From Calidifontimicrobium sp035325925 (GTDB lineage: Bacteria; Pseudomonadota; Gammaproteobacteria; Burkholderiales; Burkholderiaceae_C), in assembly GCF_035325925.1 (NCBI RefSeq), contig NZ_DAOKZA010000010.1, positions 1 to 64,000 of the forward strand: a DNA stretch of 64,000 bases. Direction: 5' to 3'. Made by a program: the position numbers and the translations under genes. Below are positions 19,502 to 30,475 of this stretch, piece by piece; position 1 is the stretch's first letter, and the number at the start of each line of letters is the position of its first letter. The notes beneath the pieces were generated by a model that searched no databases, had not been told where the DNA came from, and was given only the letters and a program-made list of their open reading frames with translations.

Positions 19502-19516
19502 GCACGATTCGGGCCA
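19502..19516 (-). promoter_or_regulatory. Sigma-54-type promoter (-24/-12) of PEP-CTERM gene
   Basis: On the minus strand the sequence TGGCCCGAATCGTGC matches the consensus TGGCACG-N4-TTGC with two mismatches and has the invariant GG-N10-GC spacing. A start point about 12 bases downstream (near 19490) would leave a 5' untranslated region of about 23 bases. That leader includes the GGAGG at 19481-19485 ahead of the GTG at 19467. PEP-CTERM genes are known to be associated with sigma-54 and the PrsK/PrsR two-component system, which fits. Confidence 0.55.
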
Positions 19517-19565
19517 CACGGTGAAAACTGTTTGAGGCCCATGGCTTAGCGACATGTCTGCGCAG

Positions 19566-19600
19566 CGCCGTCGCCGCATCTGTAAGGAATGCCGACGGCG
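19566..19600. promoter_or_regulatory. Inverted repeat, candidate enhancer site for sigma-54 activator
   Basis: CGCCGTCG at 19566-19573 and CGACGGCG at 19593-19600 form an 8-bp inverted repeat centred about 90 bp upstream of the inferred sigma-54 start point, the usual distance for an enhancer-binding protein. The regulator is unknown. A separate CCCCGG/CCGGGG hairpin is at 19619-19635. No gene is seen in 19468-19739. Confidence 0.35.
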
Positions 19601-19739
19601 AGAGTCGTTCGCCCCGACCCCCGGTTTCGCCGGGGAACTTGGAACAAGGTCATGACGGCGTCCCTCTGCGGCCAGCATGGTGCGTGCGCGACGGCATGCC
19701 GCACGGAGTAGGCACCTGGGCCACGAAGGGCGTTTTTTC

Positions 19740-20561
19740 TCAGATCGGCTTCAGCGAGCCCTTGAAGCGCTCCTTCAACGGCTCGTGGCCGAGCGGCGGG
19801 AACTCGAACGTCGTCTCCGGCACCGTGACGTCGGGCATCGAGTCGAGCAGGTGTCGGATGAGCTTGAGGCGGCCGCGACGCTGGTCGTTGAAGTCGACCA
19901 GCGTCCACGGCGCGTGCTTGGTGTGCGTGGCCGCCAGCATGGCGTGGCGCGCGGCGGTGTAGGCGGCGTACTTCTTGCGCGCCTCGAGGTCGATCGGCGA
20001 GAGCTTCCAGCGTTTCAGCGGATCCTCGGCGCGTTCGGCGAAGCGTTCCTCCTGCTGCGCCTGGTCGACGGTCAGCCAGTACTTGCGCAGCAGGATGCCG
20101 TCGTCGGTGAGCAGCTTCTCGAACACCGGCGCCTGCTTCAGGAACGCCGCGGTCTGCTCGGGCGTGCAGAAGCCCATCACCGCCTCGACGCCTGCGCGGT
20201 TGTACCAGCTGCGGTCGAACAGCACGATCTCGCCGGCCGACGGCAGGTGCGCGACGTAGCGCTGGAAGTACCACTGCGTGCGCTCGGCGTCGCTGGGCTT
20301 GGGCAGCGCGACGACGCGGCAGCGGCGCGGGTTCAGCCGCTCGCTGATGGCGCTGATCACGCCGCCCTTGCCCGCCGTGTCGCGACCCTCGAGCAGCACC
20401 ACCAGCCGCTGCCCGGTGTGCTCGAGCCAGCGCAGCGCCTGCGACAGCTCGACCTGCAGCGCCTCGAGGCGGTCGAGGTAGTCCGACTTCGCGAGCGTCG
20501 AACCATTCCCCTTGCCATTCTTGCCATTCTTGCCGTTCCTGCCGTCTTGCCGCTTGGCCAT
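19740..20561 (-). CDS. ppk2: Polyphosphate kinase 2 family protein
   Basis: A 273-residue PPK2-family kinase that transfers phosphate between polyphosphate and nucleotides. Walker A EGRDTAGKGG is at residues 58-67, Walker B FDRSWYNRAGVE near 114-125, and the lid region ALPKPSDAERTQWYFQRY follows Walker A. Single-domain length fits short class I-type enzymes, but direction and nucleotide preference (ADP, GDP or AMP) cannot be decided. The N-terminus has an Asn-Gly-Lys tandem repeat (NGKNGKNGKGNG) made of 9-bp units. The ATG at 20561 has AGGTG upstream; an extra 13 in-frame codons upstream are not supported. It is monocistronic. Confidence 0.93.
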   Translation of the reverse strand: MAKRQDGRNGKNGKNGKGNGSTLAKSDYLDRLEALQVELSQALRWLEHTGQRLVVLLEGRDTAGKGGVISAISERLNPRRCRVVALPKPSDAERTQWYFQRYVAHLPSAGEIVLFDRSWYNRAGVEAVMGFCTPEQTAAFLKQAPVFEKLLTDDGILLRKYWLTVDQAQQEERFAERAEDPLKRWKLSPIDLEARKKYAAYTAARHAMLAATHTKHAPWTLVDFNDQRRGRLKLIRHLLDSMPDVTVPETTFEFPPLGHEPLKERFKGSLKPI

Positions 20562-20615
20562 CGCGCACCTCCGTCGTCGCGACGCTAGCGCAGCAGGCAC
20601 GGCGTGCCAACAAAG

Positions 20616-20647
20616 GAAAAACCCGCCGGGCGCGCGCCGGGCGGGTC
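20616..20647 (-). terminator. Intrinsic terminator of the atp operon
   Basis: Read on the minus strand, a GC-rich stem with ACCCGCC pairing with GGCGGGT is followed directly by TTTTT (plus-strand A-run at 20617-20621). It lies about 27 bp beyond the atpC stop, so it is a good rho-independent terminator for the ATP synthase operon. Confidence 0.8.
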
Positions 20648-20673
20648 GGGCACTGCGGGCGCCGTCGGCGCGG

Positions 20674-21093
20674 CTACTTTTTACGGAACTTGCGGATCGC
20701 CGCGATCTGCGCGGCCATCGCCGCGAACTCGCTTTGCGCCTTCGCGAAGTCGATGTCGCTCTTGGCGTTCTTCATCGCGTCCTCGGCGATCTTCTTCGCC
20801 TCGGCCGCCTTCGCCTCGTCGAGGTCGTGGCCGCGGATCGCGGTGTCGGCCAACACGGTGACGCGATTGGGCTGCACCTCGAGGATGCCCCCGGCGACGA
20901 AGACGAACTCCTCGTCGCCGTTGTCGGCGCGCTCGATGCGCACCGCGCCCGGCCGGATGCGCGTGATCAGCGGCGTGTGGCGCGGCAGGATGCCCAGTTC
21001 ACCGGCTTCGCCGGGCAGCGCGACGAACTTCGCCTCGCCCGAGAAGATCTGCTCCTCGGCGCTGACGACGTCGACGTGGATCGTATTGGCCAT
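20674..21093 (-). CDS. atpC: ATP synthase F1 epsilon subunit
   Basis: A 139-residue epsilon subunit, part of the central stalk and an inhibitor of ATP hydrolysis. The N-terminal beta-barrel is visible (HVDVVSAEEQIFSGEAKFVALPG, LGILPRHTPLITRIRPG), followed by a helical C-terminal domain rich in Ala/Lys. It is the last gene of the operon, separated from atpD by 164 bp, which is long for this operon and contains a dispersed repeat. A strong intrinsic terminator follows. Confidence 0.97.
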   Translation of the reverse strand: MANTIHVDVVSAEEQIFSGEAKFVALPGEAGELGILPRHTPLITRIRPGAVRIERADNGDEEFVFVAGGILEVQPNRVTVLADTAIRGHDLDEAKAAEAKKIAEDAMKNAKSDIDFAKAQSEFAAMAAQIAAIRKFRKK

Positions 21094-21226
21094 TCAATTA
21101 CTCCAGAGCGGATCGCGCGCCAAGCCTGCCCAGGCAGCGACCGGAGCCAGCGGCCGCCGCGGATCCGGCTTCGCCGGTCCGCCGGCGGTGCTCCACCGGG
21201 CCACGCAGTGGCCCTTGCAGGGCCGT

Positions 21227-21250
21227 GGGGGAGGCGCCGAAGGCGCTTCG
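21227..21250. repeat. Dispersed GC-rich repeat, copy A (atpD-atpC gap)
   Basis: A 24-bp sequence identical to 23671-23694, with core AGGCGCCGAAGGCGCTT able to form a short GCGCC/GGCGC hairpin. Flanking it in this gap is another stem, GGGCCAC/GTGGCCC. It lies only eight bases before the atpD stop codon on the minus strand. Confidence 0.75.
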
Positions 21251-21257
21251 ACGGGGG

Positions 21258-22658
<1,401 letters not shown>

Positions 22659-22689
22659 GTCGTGTTCCTTCAATCAGTAACTCGTTCGC

Positions 22690-23577
22690 TCAGCCGCTGA
22701 TGGCCGCCGCACCGCCGACGATCTCCGAAAGCTCCTTCGTGATCGCCGCCTGGCGCGTCTTGTTGTAGATCAGCTTCAGTTCGTTGATCAGGTTGCCGGC
22801 GTTGTCGGTGGCGGCCTTCATCGCCACCATGCGTGCGCTCTGCTCGCTGGCCATGTTCTCGGCCACCGCTTGGTACACCAGCGCCTCGATGTAGCGCGTC
22901 AGCAGCTCGTCGATGACGCTGGGTGCGTCGGGCTCGTAGATGTAGTCCCAGCCGTGGTCCTTCTTCTCGGCCTCGCTCTGCTGCAGCCGCTCGGCGCCCA
23001 GCGGAAGCAGCGGCTCGACCAGCGGCTCCTGCTTCATCGTGTTGATGAACTTCGTGTAGCACAGGTACACCGCGTCGAGCTGGCCGGCGACGAACGCGTC
23101 GAGCATGACCTTGACCGGGCCGATCAGCTTCTCGAGGTGCGGCGCGTCGCCGAGCTGCACCGCCTGGCTGACGACCTTGGCGCCGATGCGGTTCAGGAAG
23201 CCCAGGCCCTTGTTGCCGATCGCCACCGCCTGCACGCTCGCGCCGGCCGCCTGCACCTCGCGCATCTTGGTGGTGACCGCGCGCAGGATGTTGGTGTTCA
23301 GGCCGCCGCACAGTCCCTTGTCGGTGGTGACGACGATGAAGCCCACCGCCTTCGAAGCGCCGTCGACCTGCCGCATGTACGGCGAGCGGTACTCGGGGTT
23401 GGCCTGCGACAGGTTCGCGGTGATCACGCGGATCTTGTCGCTGTACGGACGCGCGTGGCGCATGCGCTCCTGCGCCTTGCGCATCTTCGACGCGGCGACC
23501 ATCTCCATCGCCTTGGTGATCTTCTTCGTGTTCTCGACGGACTTGATCTTGCCGCGAATCTCTTTACCGACTGCCAT
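22690..23577 (-). CDS. atpG: ATP synthase F1 gamma subunit
   Basis: A 295-residue gamma subunit forming the rotating shaft. The N-terminal coiled-coil helix KEIRGKIKSVENTKKITKAM, the FIVVTTDKGLCGGLNTN segment, and the C-terminal helix NLINELKLIYNKTRQAAITKEL are conserved. Its coding region is separated from atpA by 131 bp that carries the second copy of the dispersed repeat. Confidence 0.98.
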   Translation of the reverse strand: MAVGKEIRGKIKSVENTKKITKAMEMVAASKMRKAQERMRHARPYSDKIRVITANLSQANPEYRSPYMRQVDGASKAVGFIVVTTDKGLCGGLNTNILRAVTTKMREVQAAGASVQAVAIGNKGLGFLNRIGAKVVSQAVQLGDAPHLEKLIGPVKVMLDAFVAGQLDAVYLCYTKFINTMKQEPLVEPLLPLGAERLQQSEAEKKDHGWDYIYEPDAPSVIDELLTRYIEALVYQAVAENMASEQSARMVAMKAATDNAGNLINELKLIYNKTRQAAITKELSEIVGGAAAISG

Positions 23578-23634
23578 GAGTCACTCCATTCAAGCGGCCA
23601 CCGCGCGGCCGGCTGCACCGGTGCGCTGGCGTCG

Positions 23635-23694
23635 CCCCGAGGGCCACCGGGGGGCCCGTGCGGACCCCTCGGGGGAGGCGCCGAAGGCGCTTCG
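23635..23694. repeat. Dispersed GC-rich repeat, copy B (atpA-atpG gap)
   Basis: Contains the 24-bp unit at 23671-23694 identical to copy A, preceded by a larger inverted repeat: CCCCGAGGG at 23635-23643 pairs with CCCTCGGGG at 23666-23674, with a nested GGGCC/GGCCC. It resembles the intergenic hairpin repeats common in Comamonadaceae-type genomes (recalled, not searched). Confidence 0.7.
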
Positions 23695-23708
23695 GGGGTG
23701 GGTCATGT

Positions 23709-25262
<1,554 letters not shown>

Positions 25263-25291
25263 GACTTGCTCCTAGGGGTTCCGACGCGCGA

Positions 25292-25828
25292 CTACGCGGT
25301 CAGCGCCGCCTTCATTTGTTCCAGACGCGCCTTGACCGAGGTGTCGAGCACCTCGTCACCGACGACCACGCGGATGCCGCCGATCAGCGACGGGTCGAGT
25401 TCGACCTGCGCCCTGAGCCGGCGGCCGAAGCGCTTCTCGAGCGTCGCGACGACCTCGGCGAGCTGCGCCGGCTCGATCGGGTAGGCGCTGAAGATCGTCG
25501 CGTCGGACACGCCGCTCGAGGCGTTGACCAGCGCGCGGAACTGCGTCGCGATCTCGCCCGCCGCAGCCAGCCGGCCGTTGTCGATCACCGTGCGCAGCAG
25601 GTTCTTCGCGGCGTCGCCGAGCCAGGGCTCCTTGACCAGCGAGACGATGACGTCGAACACCTGCGCGGCCTCGACCTTCGGGTCGTCGGCGAACTCGCGC
25701 AGCCGCGGGTGCGCGGCCACCGTCGCGATGGCCGACACCTGGTCGGCCACGGCCGCGGCATCGCTCGGCGCGACCGCCTTGAACAGCGCCTCGGCGTAGG
25801 GGCGGGCGATGGTGGCGAGTTCGGCCAT
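25292..25828 (-). CDS. atpH: ATP synthase F1 delta subunit
   Basis: A 178-residue delta (OSCP-type) subunit linking the peripheral stalk to F1. The N-terminal helical domain starts ATIARPYAEALFKAV, and the C-terminal signature IGGIRVVVGDEVLDTSVKARLEQM is typical. It starts two bases after the atpF stop, indicating coupling. Confidence 0.97.
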   Translation of the reverse strand: MAELATIARPYAEALFKAVAPSDAAAVADQVSAIATVAAHPRLREFADDPKVEAAQVFDVIVSLVKEPWLGDAAKNLLRTVIDNGRLAAAGEIATQFRALVNASSGVSDATIFSAYPIEPAQLAEVVATLEKRFGRRLRAQVELDPSLIGGIRVVVGDEVLDTSVKARLEQMKAALTA

Positions 25829-25830
25829 GG

Positions 25831-26301
25831 TCAGAGTTCCGCCTTCAGCCGGCCCAGCAGGTCCGCGTGCACGCCGGCGTTGATCTCGCGCTTGAGGATC
25901 TGCTCGGCGCCCTTGACGGCCAGCGTCGCGACGTCCTCGCGCAGCGCCTCGCGTGCCTTGACCACCTCCTGCTCGGCCTCGGCCCTGGCCGCGGCGATGA
26001 TCTTCGCCGCCTCGGCGGTGGCGCGGCCCTTGGCCTCCTCGACCATCGACTGCGCGAGGCGCTCGGCGTCGGCGAGGCGGCGGGCGGCGTCGTCGCGCGC
26101 GGCCGACAGCTGCTCCTCGACGCGCTTGTTGGCCACGGCCAGCTCGGACTTCGCCTTGTCGGCCGCGGACAGGCCTTCGGCGACTTTCTGCGCCCGCTCG
26201 TCGAGCGCCTTGACGATCGGCGGCCAGACGAACTTCATCGTGAACCAGACCAGGATCAGGAACACGATCATCTGGGCGATGAGGGTAGCGTTGATGCTCA
26301 C
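25831..26301 (-). CDS. atpF: ATP synthase Fo b subunit
   Basis: A 156-residue b subunit with one N-terminal membrane helix (IAQMIVFLILVWFTMKFVWPP) and a long charged Ala/Glu/Arg coiled coil forming the peripheral stalk. Length equals the E. coli protein (156). It is 78 bp after atpE. Confidence 0.97.
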   Translation of the reverse strand: MSINATLIAQMIVFLILVWFTMKFVWPPIVKALDERAQKVAEGLSAADKAKSELAVANKRVEEQLSAARDDAARRLADAERLAQSMVEEAKGRATAEAAKIIAAARAEAEQEVVKAREALREDVATLAVKGAEQILKREINAGVHADLLGRLKAEL

Positions 26302-26379
26302 TTCGGGGCCTCGATCACTTGATGACGGAGCCGGCTCGCACCGATGTCGGCGCGGCGGCGCGACGCGAACCGCTGCGGC

Positions 26380-26643
26380 TTACTTCGGCAGGTTCGCGAG
26401 CTGGCCCAGGAACGGGTTGGCGGTGGCGAACCACAGCGCGATACCGGTGCCGATGATGAACGCCGCGTCGATCAGGCCGGCGAGCAGGAACATCTTGGTC
26501 TGCAGTTCGCCCATCAGCTCGGGCTGGCGCGCGGCCGACTCGAGGTACTTGCTTCCCATGATGCCAATGCCGATGCAGGCGCCGACGGCACCCAAACCGA
26601 TGATCAGGCCGGCGGCCAGGGCGACAAAGCTGATGACTTCCAT
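26380..26643 (-). CDS. atpE: ATP synthase Fo c subunit
   Basis: An 87-residue two-helix proteolipid forming the c-ring. Helix 1 has the glycine pattern GLGAVGACIGIGIMGSKYLE, the loop ARQPEL is present, and helix 2 carries the ion-binding acid Asp59 in FLLAGLIDAAFIIG. An Asp rather than the sodium-binding residue set suggests a proton-coupled enzyme. Confidence 0.98.
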   Translation of the reverse strand: MEVISFVALAAGLIIGLGAVGACIGIGIMGSKYLESAARQPELMGELQTKMFLLAGLIDAAFIIGTGIALWFATANPFLGQLANLPK

Positions 26644-26714
26644 GATGACTCCTAGTCAGAAGGGGGTTTGGGGACGGAAAGCAGGAAAGCGGGAAACGGC
26701 AACCGCGCGCAGGC

Positions 26715-27566
26715 TCAGTGCGAGTCGTGGGCCTGACCGACGTAGACCAGCGTCAGCATCATGAACACGAACGCCTGCAGCGTGATGATCAGGATGTGGA
26801 AGATGGCCCACACGGTGCCCGCGACGATGTGCCCGACCATCAGGCCGATGCCGGTGGCCGACAGCGACCAGGCGCCGCCCATCAGCGCGATCAGGATGAA
26901 GATCAGCTCGCCGGCGTACAGGTTGCCGAACAGCCGCATGCCGTGCGAGACCGTCTTGGCGACGAACTCGATGATCTGCATCGCGAAGTTCACCGGCCAC
27001 AGCAGGAAGTGACTGCCGAACGGCGCGGTGAACAGCTCGTGCACCCAGCCGCCCAGGCCCTTGATCTTGACGTTGTAGTACAGGCAGATCAGCAGCACCG
27101 TCACCGACAGGCCCATCGTGATCGACAGGTCGGCGGTGGGCACGACGCGCATGTAGTCCTTCATGCCGATCGCGGGACCGGCGGCGTGCCAGATCTGCGG
27201 GATCAGGTCGACCGGCAGCAGGTCCATGGCGTTCATCATGAACACCCACAGGAACACCGTCAGCGCGAGCGGGCCGACGAACTTGCGGCTGGCCGCGTTG
27301 TGCACGATGCCCTTGGCCTGCGAGTCGACCATCTCGACGAGGAACTCGACCGCCGCCTGGAAGCGGCCCGGCACGCCCGCGGTGGCCTTGCGCGCGGCCA
27401 GCCACAACACCCAGCACACCAGCACGCCGAGGGCGATCGAGAAGAACAGGGAGTCGTAGTTGACGACGCCGAAGTCCACCGGCCCGACCTGCGACTTGTT
27501 CTGCAGGTGCACCAGGTGGTGCTGGACGTACTCGCCGGGCGTGGGCGCGCTGCCTGAGACTGCCAT
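26715..27566 (-). CDS. atpB: ATP synthase Fo a subunit
   Basis: A 283-residue polytopic subunit with the half-channels for protons. The conserved helix contains MRLFGNLYAGELIFILIALMG with the essential Arg, and the C-terminal helix has LQAFVFMMLTLVYVGQAHD. N-terminal HLVHLQNK matches betaproteobacterial a subunits. It follows atpI by 28 bp. Confidence 0.97.
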   Translation of the reverse strand: MAVSGSAPTPGEYVQHHLVHLQNKSQVGPVDFGVVNYDSLFFSIALGVLVCWVLWLAARKATAGVPGRFQAAVEFLVEMVDSQAKGIVHNAASRKFVGPLALTVFLWVFMMNAMDLLPVDLIPQIWHAAGPAIGMKDYMRVVPTADLSITMGLSVTVLLICLYYNVKIKGLGGWVHELFTAPFGSHFLLWPVNFAMQIIEFVAKTVSHGMRLFGNLYAGELIFILIALMGGAWSLSATGIGLMVGHIVAGTVWAIFHILIITLQAFVFMMLTLVYVGQAHDSH

Positions 27567-27594
27567 GTTCGTCTGATCCGTCGCGTCGTTGTTC

Positions 27595-28071
27595 TCAGCG
27601 GCGGCGCCACGCGAGCGCCACCCAGTACACCTTGATGCACACCACCAAGCCCACCAGCAACGCCGGCCAACTCAGCGGCTGCACGATCCGCGGCGCCAGG
27701 GCCAGCATGGCCACCGAGACCGCGATTTTCACGAACTCCCACAACATGAAGCTGACGGCACTCGTGCCGGGCGACATGCTGGAGAGCCGGCTGGTCATGC
27801 CGCGCGCCATCAAGGCCCCCGGCACCACCACGACCGCCGCGCCATACAGCGCGGACCAGCCGATCGCCGCTTCGCCGGTCAGCAGCACGCCCACGGCGGC
27901 CACCACCAGCCCGACCGCGATCTGCGTCGCGACCACCCGCCACGGCGATACCGGCGGGTCCTTCTCCCTCAGTGCCTGTGCCTGCTCACGCGTCAGCGGC
28001 TTGACATCGCGGCGCGCCGCTTCGTCGTCCTCGTCGGCCCAGACCTCTGACCGGTATGGCCGTTCAGACAT
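27595..28071 (-). CDS. atpI: ATP synthase subunit I (AtpI)
   Basis: A 158-residue membrane protein with a charged 40-residue N-terminal extension followed by four hydrophobic helices (VVATQIAVGLVVAAVGVLL, GWSALYGAAVVVVPGALMA, SFMLWEFVKIAVSVAMLAL, LLVGLVVCIKVYWVALAW). AtpI assists c-ring assembly. It is the first gene of the operon; AAAGGG lies ahead of the ATG, with a good promoter upstream. Confidence 0.93.
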   Translation of the reverse strand: MSERPYRSEVWADEDDEAARRDVKPLTREQAQALREKDPPVSPWRVVATQIAVGLVVAAVGVLLTGEAAIGWSALYGAAVVVVPGALMARGMTSRLSSMSPGTSAVSFMLWEFVKIAVSVAMLALAPRIVQPLSWPALLVGLVVCIKVYWVALAWRRR

Positions 28072-28109
28072 CCGGGCCCTTTCACGTTCGCTGGCAGCAA
28101 AGCCGCGGG

Positions 28110-28115
28110 ATTATA
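28110..28115 (-). promoter_or_regulatory. -10 element of the atp operon promoter
   Basis: On the minus strand a perfect TATAAT lies about 40 bp upstream of the atpI ATG, giving a leader of about 32 bases. The -35 region is GC-rich and poor, so an activator or an extended contact may compensate. The rest of the 28072-28249 gap is shared with the divergent dsbD-like gene; a GATAAT at 28200-28205 may be its -10. Confidence 0.5.
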
Positions 28116-28249
28116 GGGGCAAACCCGTGACCCCCCCGGCACCCCGCGAACGCCTGCTCCCATTGCCGCGCGGCGCCGCGCGGTGGCCGGCGTGCTGCCG
28201 ATAATCGACACCACCCGGAACCCGTGGCGCCCGGCGCCCTCCAACCCGC

Positions 28250-30412
28250 ATGCCCCTGCTGCGCCGACTGCTGACCCCCTTGGTGCTCGCGCTGCCGTTC
28301 GCCGCGTCGGCGCAGCTGCCCGCCGGCGCGGTGGTGACCACCGAGCAGGTGCGCGCCGAACTGCTGGCGCACGCGCCCGAGGGCGTCGCCCCGGGCAAGC
28401 CGCTGTGGCTGGGGCTGGCCATCGACCACGCGCCGCACTGGCACACCTACTGGAAGAACCCCGGGGACTCGGGGCTGCCGACCACCGTCGAGTGGACGCT
28501 GCCGCCCGGCTTCGCCGCCGGCGACATCGAGTGGCCGACGCCGCAGGCGCTGCCGGTGGGCCCGCTGATGAACTTCGGCCACGAGGGTCGTCTTCTGCTG
28601 CCGGTGCGCGTGGCCGTGCCCGACGACTTCGCCGCGCCGCGCCTGGACGTGAAGCTGCGCGCCGACTGGCTGGTGTGCAAGGACGTGTGCATCCCCGAGG
28701 GCGGCGACTTCGCGCTGAGCATCCCGGTGCAGGCGGCGACTTCGGCGCACGCGTCGCGCTTCGAGGCCGCGTGGGCGGCGCGCCCGCAGGCCGTCGACGC
28801 GTCGGCGAGCGCGCGCGTCGACGGCGGCGCGCTGGTCGTCAGCGCCGGCGCGTTGCCCGAGCGTCTGCGCGGCCAGGTGCTGCAGTTCTTCCCCGAACTG
28901 CCCGGCGTGATCGACAACGCCGCGCGCACCGCGCAGCGCTGGGACGGCGAGCGCTGGGAAGTGCGAGTGCCGCTGTCGGCGCAGCGCAGCGACAGCCCGG
29001 CGCAGATGGTCGCGGTGCTCGCCGCGCCGGGCGCCGGTGCAGGCGTGCAGGTGCGCTTCGCGGTCGAGGGCGCCTGGCCGGCGCCGGGCAGCACGCCGGC
29101 TGCCGCGGCCGCCGCCGACGTGCCTGCCGCCACGGCGGCGCCGCGGTCGTTGCCGCCGGCGTCCGTGCCGCCGGCACCCCTGCCCGGCTTTGCGTTCGCG
29201 CTGCTGCTCGCGCTGGTCGGCGGCGCGCTGCTCAACCTGATGCCGTGCGTGTTCCCGGTGCTGTCGCTGAAGGTGCTGGGCTTCGCGTCGCACGCGCACG
29301 ACCGGCGCGCGCTGCTGGCCGGCGGCCTGGCCTACACCGCGGGCGTGGTGATCTCGTTCCTGCTGCTCGCCGCGCTGCTGCTCGCGCTGCGCGCCGGCGG
29401 CGAGCAGCTCGGCTGGGGCTTCCAGCTGCAGTCGCCGCTGTTCGTCGGCGCGCTGGCGGTGCTGTTCACGCTCATCGGGCTGAACCTGGCCGGCGTGTTC
29501 GAGTTCGGCACGATGCTGCCGGGCAATCTAGCGGCGGTGCGCGCGCGCCACCCGCTGGCCGACTCGGCGCTCACCGGCGTGCTGGCGGTGGCGGTGGCGT
29601 CGCCATGCACCGCACCGTTCATGGGCGCCTCGCTGGGGCTGGCCGCGACGCTGCCGACGGCGCAGGCGCTGGCGATCTTCGCGGTGCTCGGCCTGGGCAT
29701 GGCGCTGCCATACCTCGCCGCGAGCGCCTGGCCGGCGCTGGCGCGGCTGCTGCCGCGACCCGGCGCCTGGATGGCGCGCTTCAAGGCGCTGATGGCGTTC
29801 CCGATGTTCGCCACCGTCGTGTGGCTGCTGTGGGTGCTGGGTCAGCAGGTGGGCATCGACGGCGCGGCCGGCGTGCTGGGGCTGCTGGTGGCGGTGGCCT
29901 TCGTCGCCTGGGCGCTGGGCACGCCGGGCATGGGGCCCAGGGGGCGCCTCGGCTTCGGCGCGACTTCGCTCGCCGTGCTCGCGCTGACGCTGGCCTGGGC
30001 CTGGCCGCCGCTGCGCGACGGCGCCGCACCGGCGCAGGTCGCCGCCTCCCCCGAGGAGCGCTGGCAGCCGTGGAGCGCCGATCGCGTGGCGGCGCTGAAC
30101 GCGCAGGGGCGCACAGTGTTCGTCGACTTCACCGCCGCGTGGTGCGTGACCTGCCAGTTCAACAAGCGCACGGTGCTCAACGACGCGGTGCTGCTGGCCG
30201 ACTTCGAGCTGCACGGGGTCACGCTGCTGCGAGCCGACTGGACGCGCCGCGACGCGGCGATCACCACCGAACTCGCGCGGCTGGGGCGCAACGGTGTGCC
30301 CGTGTACGCCATCTACCGGCCCGGCGCAGCGGCACCGCAGCTGCTGGGCGAGTTCCTGACCGTGCAGGAGGTGCGCTCGGCGATCGCCGCCACGCGCGCG
30401 GCGGCGCTGTAG
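28250..30412 (+). CDS. DsbD/ScsB-like thiol:disulfide interchange protein
   Basis: A 720-residue inner-membrane electron carrier that passes reducing power from cytoplasmic thioredoxin to the periplasm. It has a signal peptide, and an N-terminal periplasmic domain with the paired Cys CKDVC at 143-147, the pattern of ScsB-type rather than classical DsbD. An eight-helix core follows, with Cys333 (NLMPCVFPVLSLK) and Cys453 (SPCTAPFMG). The C-terminal thioredoxin domain carries the active site WCVTC at 631-635. It precedes a secreted redoxin by 63 bp, a likely partner. Copper-stress involvement is possible by analogy with scsB but not shown here. Confidence 0.92.
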   Translation: MPLLRRLLTPLVLALPFAASAQLPAGAVVTTEQVRAELLAHAPEGVAPGKPLWLGLAIDHAPHWHTYWKNPGDSGLPTTVEWTLPPGFAAGDIEWPTPQALPVGPLMNFGHEGRLLLPVRVAVPDDFAAPRLDVKLRADWLVCKDVCIPEGGDFALSIPVQAATSAHASRFEAAWAARPQAVDASASARVDGGALVVSAGALPERLRGQVLQFFPELPGVIDNAARTAQRWDGERWEVRVPLSAQRSDSPAQMVAVLAAPGAGAGVQVRFAVEGAWPAPGSTPAAAAAADVPAATAAPRSLPPASVPPAPLPGFAFALLLALVGGALLNLMPCVFPVLSLKVLGFASHAHDRRALLAGGLAYTAGVVISFLLLAALLLALRAGGEQLGWGFQLQSPLFVGALAVLFTLIGLNLAGVFEFGTMLPGNLAAVRARHPLADSALTGVLAVAVASPCTAPFMGASLGLAATLPTAQALAIFAVLGLGMALPYLAASAWPALARLLPRPGAWMARFKALMAFPMFATVVWLLWVLGQQVGIDGAAGVLGLLVAVAFVAWALGTPGMGPRGRLGFGATSLAVLALTLAWAWPPLRDGAAPAQVAASPEERWQPWSADRVAALNAQGRTVFVDFTAAWCVTCQFNKRTVLNDAVLLADFELHGVTLLRADWTRRDAAITTELARLGRNGVPVYAIYRPGAAAPQLLGEFLTVQEVRSAIAATRAAAL

Positions 30413-30475
30413 CCGCACCGAAGCCGCGCCGCGGGCGCGGGTCGGGTTGTCCACCTCGTCAACAAGGAGTCGTCG

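Noticed and set aside
19619..19635. CCCCGG/CCGGGG hairpin as terminator for ppk2 or the PEP-CTERM gene
   Set aside because: No T-run follows on either strand and it lies upstream of the PEP-CTERM promoter, not at its end.
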